From contig NZ_JAPDNT010000001.1 in the NCBI RefSeq assembly GCF_025989185.1, forward strand, positions 682,001-746,000: a stretch of DNA of 64,000 bases. Reading direction: 5' to 3'. Positions 19,740-27,757 of the stretch are shown piece after piece (the stretch's first letter is position 1; every line of letters begins with the position of its first letter). Position numbers and translations under genes: made by a program. The notes beneath the pieces are model-generated. The model searched no databases. It was not told the origin of the DNA and worked only from the letters and a program-made list of their open reading frames with translations. This DNA comes from Limobrevibacterium gyesilva (GTDB taxonomy: Bacteria; Pseudomonadota; Alphaproteobacteria; Acetobacterales; Acetobacteraceae).

Positions 19740-21167
19740 ATGCTCGCCACCAGTCCCGCCTTCAAGGAGAACGCCACCCAGGCCCTGGCCAATGCTGGCC
19801 TGCAGAAGGCGCTGACGCGGACCCGGCCGCAGCATCCGGCCAAGCGCGCCGCCGCCGTCGCCGCCCTGCCGGAGTTCGAGCAGCTGCGCGACATCGGCCG
19901 CGACATCAAGAACCACACCATCGCGCATCTCGATTTCTACCTGGAAACCTGGGCCGGCAATGTCGAGCGCGCCGGCGGCAAGGTGCACTGGTGCAGCACC
20001 GCCGACGACGCCCGCGCCGCGGTGCTCGAGATCTGCAACCGCGTCAACGCCAAGACGGTCACCAAGGGCAAGTCGATGATCAGCGAGGAGCTGGGCATCA
20101 ACGAGCACCTGGAGCAGCACGGCATCACCCCGGTCGAGACCGACCTGGGCGAATACATCCTGCAGCTTCGCCACGAACCGCCCAGCCACATCATCGGCCC
20201 GGCCTTCCACCTCAACCGCGAGGATTGGGAGGAAAGCTTCCGCAAGGCCCACACCGACCTGCCCGCCGACCGCGTGTTCCACGAGCGGCGCGACATCATG
20301 TCGGAAGCCCGCAACGAGCTGCGCGCAAAATTCCTCGCCGCCGACGTGGGCATCACCGGCGCCAACTTCCTGATCGCCGAGACCGGCAGCAGCGTCATCG
20401 TCACCAACGAGGGCAACGGCGACCTGACCCAGACGCTGCCGCGCGTGCACATCGTGCTCGCCAGCATCGAGAAAATGGTCCCGACGCTGGAGGACGCCAC
20501 CAGCCTGCTGCGCCTGCTGGCGCGCTCGGCCACCGGCCAGGACTTCTCCGTCTACACCACATTCTCCACCGGCATCCGCCGGCCCGGGGACCTCGACGGG
20601 CCCGAGGAATACCACGTGGTGCTGGTCGACAACGGCCGCTCGGCCATGGTCGGCACCGAGTTCCAGGACATGCTGCGCTGCATCCGCTGCTCGGCCTGCA
20701 TGAACCACTGCCCGGTCTATTTCAGCGTCGGCGGCCACTCCTATGGCTGGGTCTATCCGGGCCCGATGGGCGCGGTGCTGACGCCCAGCCTGATTGGCAT
20801 CGACAAGGCCGGCCACCTGCCCAACGCCAGCACCTTCTGCGGCAAGTGCGAGAGCGTATGCCCGGTGAAGATCCCGCTGCCCATGCTGATGCGCCATTGG
20901 CGCGAGCGCGAGTTCGAGCGGCACCTGACACCGAAGGCGGTGCGGAGCAATCTCGCTTTGTGGGCCTGGTTCGCACGCCGGCCGGGCCTGTACCGCGTCG
21001 CCACCCGCGCCGCGGCAGCCATGCTGGGCTGGATGGGGCGGCGCAAGGGCCGGTTCCATTCGCTGCCCCTGGCCGGCGGCTGGACCGACGGGCGCGACCT
21101 GCCGGCGCCGGAAGGCGACACGTTCTTCGCCCGCTATGCGCGTGAACAGCGGGCAGGGCGCGTATGA
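19740..21167 (+). CDS. lutB: Lactate-utilisation iron-sulfur protein, LutB/LldF subunit
   Basis: 475-residue central subunit. The N-terminal DUF162/LUD-like part contains KGKSMISEELGIN and ETDLGEYILQL, and ITGANFLIAETGS lies at the substrate fold. Two [4Fe-4S] binding motifs follow: CIRCSACMNHCPVY and CGKCESVCPVKIP. The C-terminal DUF3390 region (SLPLAGGWTDGRDLPAPEG) is present. The ATG has GGAG upstream and follows lutA by 46 bp. Length is normal. Confidence 0.95.
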   Translation: MLATSPAFKENATQALANAGLQKALTRTRPQHPAKRAAAVAALPEFEQLRDIGRDIKNHTIAHLDFYLETWAGNVERAGGKVHWCSTADDARAAVLEICNRVNAKTVTKGKSMISEELGINEHLEQHGITPVETDLGEYILQLRHEPPSHIIGPAFHLNREDWEESFRKAHTDLPADRVFHERRDIMSEARNELRAKFLAADVGITGANFLIAETGSSVIVTNEGNGDLTQTLPRVHIVLASIEKMVPTLEDATSLLRLLARSATGQDFSVYTTFSTGIRRPGDLDGPEEYHVVLVDNGRSAMVGTEFQDMLRCIRCSACMNHCPVYFSVGGHSYGWVYPGPMGAVLTPSLIGIDKAGHLPNASTFCGKCESVCPVKIPLPMLMRHWREREFERHLTPKAVRSNLALWAWFARRPGLYRVATRAAAAMLGWMGRRKGRFHSLPLAGGWTDGRDLPAPEGDTFFARYAREQRAGRV

Positions 21168-21189
21168 CCAACCGACCGGACCCACGCCC

Positions 21190-21888
21190 ATGAGCAAAGA
21201 CGCAATCCTCGGCGAAATCCGCCGGGGCCTGAAACGCGGCCCCTTGCCCGAGGATCAGGCCATGGCGCTGCGCGCCCGCCTCGCCGCGCATCCGCGCCAC
21301 CTGATCCCCGCCCGCAGCCGCGTGCCCCGGCCCGAGCAGCTGGCCCTGTTCGTGCGCAACGTCGAGAAGGAATATGGCACCGTCGCCCACGTCGCCGGCC
21401 TCGCGGACGTGCCGGCCGCCATCGCCGACTATCTGGCTGCCCAGAACCTGCCCACCGACTTCGCCATGGCGCCGCACCCCGAGCTGCAGGCCCTGCCCTG
21501 GCACCTGCGCCCGATGCTGCAGATGCGCGTCGGCCGCGCCCAGCCGACCGACCTCGTCAGCGTCCAGCACGGCTACGCCGCCGTCGCCGAAACCGGCACG
21601 CTGGTGCTGCCCGCCGCGCCCGAGCGCCCAACCACGCTCAATCTGCTGAGCGACACCGCGATCGTGGTGCTGCGCGCCAGCCGCGTGGTCGGCGCCTACG
21701 AGGAAGCCTGGGACCTCCTGCGCGCCGAACGCAACGACCCCGTCAGCAACGGCTTCATGCCGCGCAACGTCATGCTGGTGACCGGGCCGTCGCGCTCGGC
21801 CGACATCGAATCCACGCTCGAACTCGGCGCGCACGGCCCAAGGCGGTTGCACGTCGTGCTCGTCGACGATGATCCCGCAGCGTCGTGA
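21190..21888 (+). CDS. lutC: Lactate-utilisation protein, LutC/LldG subunit
   Basis: 232-residue LUD-domain protein that completes the lactate oxidase. Visible landmarks are AVAETGTLVLPA and the C-terminal SRSADIESTLELGAHGPRRLHVVLVDD. The frame opens at 21136, but the ATG at 21190 (MSKDAILGEIRRGL) gives the usual N-terminus. Its last 20 bases overlap the smr gene, suggesting coupled translation. Confidence 0.94.
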   Translation: MSKDAILGEIRRGLKRGPLPEDQAMALRARLAAHPRHLIPARSRVPRPEQLALFVRNVEKEYGTVAHVAGLADVPAAIADYLAAQNLPTDFAMAPHPELQALPWHLRPMLQMRVGRAQPTDLVSVQHGYAAVAETGTLVLPAAPERPTTLNLLSDTAIVVLRASRVVGAYEEAWDLLRAERNDPVSNGFMPRNVMLVTGPSRSADIESTLELGAHGPRRLHVVLVDDDPAAS

Positions 21889-22429
21889 TGTGTCCGCCCC
21901 GCGCCGGAAGTCGCTGACCGACGCCGACAAGGCGGACTGGGCAAGCTATGTCCGCCGCGTCGCCCCGCTGCCCGGCCGCACGGTGCCGGACGCACCACCC
22001 GAGCCGCAACCGGAGCCCCCACCCGAAGCCCTGATCCGCCCGGCCCCGCCGCCGGCGGCGCCGCGCGTGCCGGCGCCCCGCGCCCCCACGCTCTCGGTCG
22101 GCCTCCAGCCGGGCGGACTGGACAGCGCGAGCTGGAGCCGTTTTCGCACCGGCAAGCTCGCGCCCCAGCGCACGCTCGACCTGCACGGCCGCACCGCCCA
22201 GCGCGCCTTCCACGCGCTGAACGCCTTCCTGCACGCCGCCCACGCCGACCATGTCCGCTGCGTGGAGGTGATCACCGGCCGCGGCTCCGGCGAAGGCGGC
22301 GGCATCCTGCGCCGCGAGCTGCCGATATGGCTCAACCTGCCGGCCCTGCGCCCCCTGGTGCTGGCCGCCAGCCACCCGCACGCCGCCAACACCGGCTCGG
22401 TGCGCCTGCTGCTGCGGCGCCCGAAATGA
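21869..22429 (+). CDS. Smr/MutS2-type endonuclease-domain protein
   Basis: 186 residues: a proline-rich linker (about residues 40-75) then a C-terminal Smr domain with TLDLHGRTAQRAFHALNAFL and VITGRGSGEGGGILRRELPIWL. Smr domains nick or cleave nucleic acids; in stand-alone proteobacterial members (SmrA/YdaL-like) RNA cleavage in ribosome rescue or DNA nicking has been proposed. It starts inside lutC and its TGA overlaps the ATG of the XRE gene (ATGA). In many alphaproteobacteria it follows mltA directly; here five genes... four genes (methyltransferase and lutABC) separate them. Confidence 0.88.
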   Translation: MIPQRRDVSAPRRKSLTDADKADWASYVRRVAPLPGRTVPDAPPEPQPEPPPEALIRPAPPPAAPRVPAPRAPTLSVGLQPGGLDSASWSRFRTGKLAPQRTLDLHGRTAQRAFHALNAFLHAAHADHVRCVEVITGRGSGEGGGILRRELPIWLNLPALRPLVLAASHPHAANTGSVRLLLRRPK

Positions 22430-22827
22430 CCCCGTTCGGCGCCCGCGTGCGCGCCCTGCGCGCCGAACGCGGCATCACCCTCAAGCAACTCGCCGCCCAG
22501 CTGCAGGTCTCCGCCGCCTATCTCTCCGCCCTGGAACACGGCAAGCGCGGCGCGCCGAGTCCCGGACTGGTGCACCAGGTCTGTGACGCCTTCGGCCTGA
22601 TCTGGGACCAGGCCGAAGACCTCGCGCAGCTCGCGCGCCTGTCGCATCCCCGCGTGGTGGTCGACACCGCCGGCCTCACGCCCGAACAGACGGCGCTGGC
22701 CAACCGCCTGGCCCAGTCGATCCGCCGCCTGCCCCCCGAGACGATCGCCGCCCTGCACGCGCTGCTGGACGCGACAACGCCGCAGCCGAAGCCGCGGCTG
22801 CGGCGGGCGGCGGGGAGGGGGGCGTGA
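22426..22827 (+). CDS. XRE-family helix-turn-helix transcriptional regulator
   Basis: 133 residues with a clear N-terminal Cro/CI-type helix-turn-helix (RVRALRAERGITLKQLAAQL then SAAYLSALEHGKRG). The C-terminal part has no recognised effector domain. It is translationally coupled to smr by a four-base overlap and closes the timA-to-XRE operon. Targets are unknown; an XRE gene next to smr is a recurrent alphaproteobacterial arrangement. Confidence 0.9.
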   Translation: MTPFGARVRALRAERGITLKQLAAQLQVSAAYLSALEHGKRGAPSPGLVHQVCDAFGLIWDQAEDLAQLARLSHPRVVVDTAGLTPEQTALANRLAQSIRRLPPETIAALHALLDATTPQPKPRLRRAAGRGA

Positions 22828-22881
22828 GAAGGCAAGGCGAGGGCGCTGCCTTCGACCCGCCAAAGGCCACAAGGCCTTTGG
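22828..22881. repeat. Paired-hairpin repeat, copy 1
   Basis: Two adjacent hairpins directly after the XRE stop. The first is GAAGGCA/TGCCTTC (22828-22853). The second is CCAAAGGCC-ACAA-GGCCTTTGG (22860-22881), followed by AAACCGTTACGTTTCTTG, which closely matches the bases after the hairpins at 60140-60183. A third relative is at 33962-34005. It probably also ends transcription of the upstream operon. Confidence 0.7.
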
Positions 22882-22949
22882 AAACCGTTACGTTTCTTGC
22901 GCGGGCTGCGGGCTTGCCAGCGGCCTGATCGGGCTGCACAAATTCCGCC

Positions 22950-24188
22950 ATGCAGCCGCACGCGAAAGCCGATGATGCAGAGTCAGTGACTCGACCCGCA
23001 CTGGCCGGCGGCAGCGCCGCCGAGGTGTTCGCGGCGTTCCTGAAGCTGGGGTTGACCTCATTCGGCGGCCCCGTCGCGCATCTCGGCTATTTCCGCAACG
23101 AATTCGTCGTGCGCCGCCAGTGGCTCGACGAGCGCGCCTATGCCGACCTCGTGGCGCTCTGCCAGTTCCTGCCCGGGCCGGCATCGAGCCAGGTCGGCAT
23201 GGCGATCGGGCTGTCCCGCGCCGGATATCTCGGCGCGCTCGCGGCCTGGACGGCGTTCACGCTGCCTTCGGCGATCGCGCTCGTGCTGTTCGCCTACGGC
23301 ATGGCCACGGCCGGCGACGCGCTCGGCTCCGGCTGGCTGCACGGCCTCAAGGTCGCGGCCGTCGCCGTGGTGGCGCTCGCGGTGCTGGGCATGGCGCGCT
23401 CGCTGGCGCCGGACCGGGCGCGGGCGACCTTGGCCGTCCTGGCGGCGGTCATCACCCTGGCCGTTCCCTCCGCAGTGGGGCAGGTAGGCGCAATCCTGCT
23501 TGGCGGCGCGGCCGGGATCGCCTTCCTGCGCGGCGGCGCGCCGTCCGACCACGTGTCCTTGCCGCTGTCGGTCAGCCGCCGCGTGGCGGTCGCGGCGCTG
23601 ATCCTGTTCTTCGGCCTGCTCCTGGGGCTGCCGCTGCTGGCGGCCGGGACGACGAACCAGGCAATCCAGTATTTCAACGCCTTCTACCGGGCCGGCGCCC
23701 TCGTGTTCGGCGGCGGCCATGTCGTGCTGCCGCTGCTCCAGGCCGCGATCGTGCCGCCCGGCTGGGTCGGCAACGACGCGTTTCTCGCGGGCTACGGCGC
23801 GGCGCAGGCGGTGCCCGGGCCGCTGTTCACCTTCGCCGCCTATCTCGGCGCCGTCATGGGGCCGGCGCCGAACGGCTGGGCGGGCGCCGCGCTGTGCCTA
23901 GTGGCCATCTACGTTCCGTCGAGCCTGCTGGTGATCGGCGCGCTGCCGTTCTGGGAAGAGCTGCGGCGCCGGCCGCTTGCCCAGGCCGCGCTGCGGGGCG
24001 TCAACGCCAGCGTGGTCGGCCTTCTGCTCGCCGCCCTTTATCACCCGGTCTGGACCGCGGGCATCTTGGGCGCCGGCGACTTCGCCCTCGCCATCACCGC
24101 ATTCCTGCTGCTGTTCCTGTGGAAAACGCCGCCCTGGGCGGTGGTCGCCCTGAGCGCGATCGGCGGCGCCGTCCTGGCCGCGCTCTGA
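22950..24188 (+). CDS. chrA: Chromate transporter ChrA, two-domain form
   Basis: 412-residue inner-membrane efflux protein of the CHR family, which exports chromate. It is the long form with two homologous halves: the first starts AAFLKLGLTSFGGPVAHLGYFR with LVALCQFLPGPASSQVG, and the second repeats the pattern as GALVFGGGHVVLPLLQ and YGAAQAVPGPLFTFAAYLG. About ten hydrophobic segments are visible. The start region has only a weak ribosome-binding site. It is a single gene without chrB or other chr genes. Converges on the PNPOx-like gene 10 bp away. Confidence 0.95.
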   Translation: MQPHAKADDAESVTRPALAGGSAAEVFAAFLKLGLTSFGGPVAHLGYFRNEFVVRRQWLDERAYADLVALCQFLPGPASSQVGMAIGLSRAGYLGALAAWTAFTLPSAIALVLFAYGMATAGDALGSGWLHGLKVAAVAVVALAVLGMARSLAPDRARATLAVLAAVITLAVPSAVGQVGAILLGGAAGIAFLRGGAPSDHVSLPLSVSRRVAVAALILFFGLLLGLPLLAAGTTNQAIQYFNAFYRAGALVFGGGHVVLPLLQAAIVPPGWVGNDAFLAGYGAAQAVPGPLFTFAAYLGAVMGPAPNGWAGAALCLVAIYVPSSLLVIGALPFWEELRRRPLAQAALRGVNASVVGLLLAALYHPVWTAGILGAGDFALAITAFLLLFLWKTPPWAVVALSAIGGAVLAAL

Positions 24189-24198
24189 TCCCGGCGCC

Positions 24199-24840
24199 TC
24201 AGCATCCCGGCGTCGGCGGCGGCGCCCATCCGCCGGTCATATGCGCATCCGGCTCCGGCGCCCCCGCCGCCAGATGCACCGGCAGTACCCCTCCCCAGAT
24301 CGGCCAGGTTAGGTCGTCCTCGTCATCTCCGGGCGGACCCGAGCGGATCTTGGCCGAGGCTTCCGTCAGCTCCATTGCCAGCACCGAGGTCGCCTTGATC
24401 TCCTGCTCCGTCACCGGGCGCAGCGCGTCCCAGCGGCCGGGGAACAGGCGGTTCACGAAGCCCGCCAGCGCCGCCAGCTTCTCCTCGGGATCGGCCACCA
24501 GCCGGGGCCGGCCGAAGCACATGACCGAGCGGTAGTTGATGGAATGGTGGAACGCCGAGCGCGCCAGCACATAGCCGTCGATCAGGGTCGCGGTCAGGCA
24601 CGCCTCGCCGCCGCCGGCGTTGTCGCGCAGCATGCGGCTGGCGGCGCTGCCGTGCCAGTACACGGCGTCGCCCTCGCGCCAGTGCAGCGTGGGGATCACC
24701 ACCGGGCGGCCCGCGATGATGTGGCCGACATGGCACAGCGGGGCCGCGTCCAGCACGGCGTGGACGGTGGCGCGGTCGTAGTGCCCACGCTCATGCATGC
24801 GCCGCAGCCGGGTGAAGTCGGAAGCAGGGTTCATGTCCAT
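24199..24840 (-). CDS. Pyridoxamine 5'-phosphate oxidase family flavin-binding protein
   Basis: 213 residues of the PNPOx-like split-barrel superfamily (flavin-nucleotide-binding branch). Typical stretches are RGHYDRATVHAVLDAAPLCHVG, IPTLHWREGDAVYWHG and FHHSINYRSVMCFGRPRLV. Such proteins bind FMN or related cofactors; the reaction of this branch is unknown. ATG at 24840 chosen (MDMNPASDF), with 24834 as an alternative. It lies downstream of maf on the same strand after a 68-bp gap. Confidence 0.85.
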   Translation of the reverse strand: MDMNPASDFTRLRRMHERGHYDRATVHAVLDAAPLCHVGHIIAGRPVVIPTLHWREGDAVYWHGSAASRMLRDNAGGGEACLTATLIDGYVLARSAFHHSINYRSVMCFGRPRLVADPEEKLAALAGFVNRLFPGRWDALRPVTEQEIKATSVLAMELTEASAKIRSGPPGDDEDDLTWPIWGGVLPVHLAAGAPEPDAHMTGGWAPPPTPGC

Positions 24841-24908
24841 AGGCGCAACGCTGGGCCGAAATTGGTCTGACCGCAAAGACCGATTCGCGGGACTTACATT
24901 GGTCCGAT

Positions 24909-25523
24909 TCAGTGCGCCAGCACGCCGTTCTGACGCAGGAAGCCCAGCAGCGGCAACAGCGGCAGGCCGAGAATGGCGGCGTGCTCGCCGGCGATGCTGT
25001 CGAACAGGTTCACGCCGGGCCCTTCCAGCCGATAGCCGCCGACCGTGGTGGTGACCGTCTCGCCTTCCAGGGCGAGGTAGTCGGCCAGGAACGCGTCGGA
25101 GAAATCGCGCATGGTCAGCCGCGGCCGGGCGATGTGGTGCCATAGATGCTGGTCGCCGCGCTGGCACAGCACCGCCGTCACCAGCGTATGGGTGCGGCCG
25201 CGCAGCGCCTCCAGTTGTGTCCGCGCCTCGGCGATGTCGGCCGGCTTGTCGAACCAGCGGTCCTCGCAGACCAGAAGCTGGTCGCAGCCGATCACCAGCG
25301 CGTCCGGTGCCTGCCGGGCGATACGCTGTGCCTTCAGCTCCGCCAGCAGCACTGCGGTGTCGCTGGCGGAAACGCCCTCGGCGCGGGCGCTGCGCTTGAC
25401 GTCGGCTTCGTCGATCACGGCCGGGCGCGTCTCGAACGCCAGGCCGGCCGCCGTGAGCAGCGCGGCACGAGCCGGGGAAGCGCTGGCGAGGATGACCCGC
25501 GGCGCGGCGGCCTGCAGGCTCAT
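24909..25523 (-). CDS. maf: Maf/YceF-family nucleoside-triphosphate pyrophosphatase
   Basis: 204-residue house-cleaning pyrophosphatase. The N-terminal [13 protein letters not shown] motif is characteristic, the catalytic region includes [14 protein letters not shown], and the C-terminal part has [26 protein letters not shown]. Its ATG overlaps the ppsR stop (ATGA), so ppsR-maf form an operon reading away from hemE. The standard alphaproteobacterial order ppsR-maf next to the origin is kept, but aroE, coaE and dnaQ do not follow here. Confidence 0.93.
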   Translation of the reverse strand: MSLQAAAPRVILASASPARAALLTAAGLAFETRPAVIDEADVKRSARAEGVSASDTAVLLAELKAQRIARQAPDALVIGCDQLLVCEDRWFDKPADIAEARTQLEALRGRTHTLVTAVLCQRGDQHLWHHIARPRLTMRDFSDAFLADYLALEGETVTTTVGGYRLEGPGVNLFDSIAGEHAAILGLPLLPLLGFLRQNGVLAH

Positions 25524-26392
25524 GCCGATGTCGCCGGCGTCTCGGCGGCCTTGCGCCTTCGGTCGTGCCACGCCTCCATCAGCTTCAGCACCGTCGCCGC
25601 GGTTTCCTCGATCGAGCGGCGAGTGACGTCGATCACCGGCCAGCCGCGGCGCGCGCACAGCCGCCGGGCCCAGAGCAGCTCGGCCTTCACGGATTCCAGG
25701 TCCACATAGTCGCCGCTGTCCTGGCGAGCAGCCATGGCCGTGCCCGCCGCGCCGATCATGCGCAGCCGATGGCGGCGGATCTCGATCAGCGCCTCGGCAT
25801 CGAGCGTCAGGCCGATCACCGGGCATTTCGGATCGTCCAAGGCCGGCGCATCCGGCAGGCCGGGCACCAGCGGGATGTTGGCCGCCTTGATGCCGCGATT
25901 GGCCAGGTAGAACGAGGTTGGGGTCTTCGAACTGCGGGAGACGCCGACCAGCACCACATCGGCCTCGGCAATGCCGGGCTGCGCCTGACCGTCGTCATGG
26001 GCGAGCACGTAATGCATGGCATCGATGCGGCGGAAATAATCGGCGTCCAGCACGTATTGCCGGCCCGGCCGGGACGCCGCCTTCTCGCCGAACTGCTCCT
26101 GCAGCATCGTCAGCGTCGGGTCCAGCACGTGCACCACCGGCACGCCGATGCGCTGGCAGGCCGTTTCCATGTCTCCGCGCAACCCCTTCTCCACCAGCGT
26201 GGACAGCACCGGGCCCGGCTCGGCCTCGATGCCCTCGATGACCCGGTGCAGCTGGAAGCGCGTCCGGATCAGGCTCCAGCGATGATAGGTGATGGACGCG
26301 TGCTCGAACTGCGCCACCGTGGCACGGGCGATGGAATTCAACGTCTCGCCGGTGGCGTCGGAGACCAGATGCAGGTTCATGCGGTTCGGCAT
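25520..26392 (-). CDS. ppsR: Pyruvate,water dikinase / pyruvate,phosphate dikinase regulatory protein (DUF299)
   Basis: 290-residue bifunctional kinase/pyrophosphorylase that controls PEP synthase or pyruvate phosphate dikinase by reversible threonine phosphorylation. Family landmarks are [12 protein letters not shown], the nucleotide-binding [18 protein letters not shown] and the C-terminal [18 protein letters not shown]. Start at 26392 (MPNRMNLHL); the ATG at 26380 is possible. It is divergent from hemE across 311 bp, which is the synteny seen at alphaproteobacterial origins. The target dikinase gene is not in the window. Confidence 0.95.
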   Translation of the reverse strand: MPNRMNLHLVSDATGETLNSIARATVAQFEHASITYHRWSLIRTRFQLHRVIEGIEAEPGPVLSTLVEKGLRGDMETACQRIGVPVVHVLDPTLTMLQEQFGEKAASRPGRQYVLDADYFRRIDAMHYVLAHDDGQAQPGIAEADVVLVGVSRSSKTPTSFYLANRGIKAANIPLVPGLPDAPALDDPKCPVIGLTLDAEALIEIRRHRLRMIGAAGTAMAARQDSGDYVDLESVKAELLWARRLCARRGWPVIDVTRRSIEETAATVLKLMEAWHDRRRKAAETPATSA

Positions 26393-26703
26393 GCTTGTGA
26401 GGATAGCGGGGATAACTGCGGTTCGCAGCCCCGGCGAATTGGGGCGCGGCCGGTAGCGGGGATAACACCCCGGCCGGGCGGTACGGTGGGCGATTCGCCG
26501 TACTTGGACCGGGACGGCGTGGATGAAAGCGCGGCCGCGTTTACGTTCAAGGACTTGTCGGCCAGATTTGCTGTGGATGAACGGGCGCGGCGCCGTGGAG
26601 GAATTGTGTACCCCGATATCCACAGGCCCTCTTAGGACTCCAACCGACTCCTTACCTTCTCTTCTCTGTTAAGTAGCTGGCCAACGAACCAACGAGACCG
26701 ACG
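26393..26703. other. Candidate chromosomal replication origin (ppsR-hemE intergenic region)
   Basis: 311 bp with no gene between divergent ppsR and hemE. In Caulobacter crescentus, and by synteny in other alphaproteobacteria, the origin lies beside hemE and the DUF299 gene. Seen here: five imperfect DnaA-box-like 9-mers relative to TTATCCACA: TGTGGATGA (26572, 8/9 on the complement), ATATCCACA (26616, 8/9), CGTGGATGA (26518, 7/9) and two TTATCCCCG on the minus strand inside a 13-bp direct repeat. A T/C-rich, less GC-rich patch lies at 26640-26675 next to hemE. No perfect DnaA box is present, so the call rests mainly on gene order. The same stretch must hold the ppsR and hemE promoters. Confidence 0.65.
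26404..26466. repeat. 13-bp direct repeat TAGCGGGGATAAC, two copies 50 bp apart
   Basis: Exact copies at 26404-26416 and 26454-26466 inside the candidate origin. On the minus strand each contains TTATCCCCG, which matches seven of nine positions of the DnaA box. They could be initiator sites or operators for ppsR. Confidence 0.7.
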
Positions 26704-27726
26704 ATGACGAAACGACTGCAAAGGGTGCTGGCCGGCGAGGCCGTCTGGCCGCCGCCGACATGGCTGATGCGCCAGGCCGGGCGCTATCTGCCGGAATACC
26801 GGGCCGTGCGGGCCCATGCGGGCGACTTCATCAGCCTGTGCACCACGCCCGAGCTGGCCACCGAGGTGACCCTGCAGCCGGTAAGGCGCTATGGGATGGA
26901 CGCGGCCATCCTGTTCAGCGACATCCTCGTGCTGCCATGGGCGCTCGGGCAGGGATTGGCCTTTCGTGAAGGCGAAGGGCCGGTGCTGCCGCCGATTCGC
27001 GACGCCGCAGGAGTCGCCGCGCTCGATCCCGCACGCCTGCCCGGCGCCATCGCGCCGATCCTGGAGACGGTGCGCCGGGTGCGCGCCGAGGTCGGCGAGG
27101 CCACGCTGATCGGGTTTGCCGGCAGCCCGTTCACGGTGGCCTGCTACATGATCGAGGGCGGCGGCTCGAAGGACTTCGCGCATGTGCGGGGCATGGCCTA
27201 TCGCGATCCCGCCTTGTTCGCGCGGCTGCTGGACCTGCTGACGGAAGCGACCGTCGTCTACCTCGCGGCCCAGATCGAGGCCGGCGCCGAAGTCGTGATG
27301 CTGTTCGACAGCTGGGCCGGGGTGCTGTCGCCGACTTTGTTTCGCGCCCACGTGACCGCGCCGACCAGGCGGATCGTCGCCGCGCTCAAGGCGCTGCATC
27401 CGGACATCCAGGTGATCGGCTTTCCGCGGCTGGCGGGCATGCTCGTGGGGGAATACGCGGCCGAAACGGGCGTGCAGGGCGTCGGTATCGACACCTCGGC
27501 CGATCTGTCCCTGGTGCGCGGCCTGGTGCCGGACGGGATCGCCCTGCAAGGGAACCTCGACCCGATGGCGCTGGTCGCCGGCGGCGCGGCGCTGGAATCC
27601 GAGACCCGGGCGATCCTGGCGGCGGCGCGTGGGCGCCCGCATGTCTTCAATCTCGGCCACGGCATCGTGCCGCAGACGCCGCCCGAGCACGTGGCGGCGC
27701 TGCTGCACATGATCCGCGCGGCTTGA
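26704..27726 (+). CDS. hemE: Uroporphyrinogen decarboxylase
   Basis: 340-residue cytosolic enzyme that decarboxylates uroporphyrinogen III to coproporphyrinogen III in heme synthesis. It carries the diagnostic N-terminal signature PTWLMRQAGRYLPEYR, the middle motif GFAGSPFTVACYMIEGG and the C-terminal FNLGHGIVPQTPPEHV. Length is normal. It starts at the edge of the candidate origin and heads the hemE-hemH-HAD-hemJ-GNAT group. Confidence 0.98.
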   Translation: MTKRLQRVLAGEAVWPPPTWLMRQAGRYLPEYRAVRAHAGDFISLCTTPELATEVTLQPVRRYGMDAAILFSDILVLPWALGQGLAFREGEGPVLPPIRDAAGVAALDPARLPGAIAPILETVRRVRAEVGEATLIGFAGSPFTVACYMIEGGGSKDFAHVRGMAYRDPALFARLLDLLTEATVVYLAAQIEAGAEVVMLFDSWAGVLSPTLFRAHVTAPTRRIVAALKALHPDIQVIGFPRLAGMLVGEYAAETGVQGVGIDTSADLSLVRGLVPDGIALQGNLDPMALVAGGAALESETRAILAAARGRPHVFNLGHGIVPQTPPEHVAALLHMIRAA

Positions 27727-27757
27727 CGATGCCCGGCAACCGGCCACCTCTGCACGC

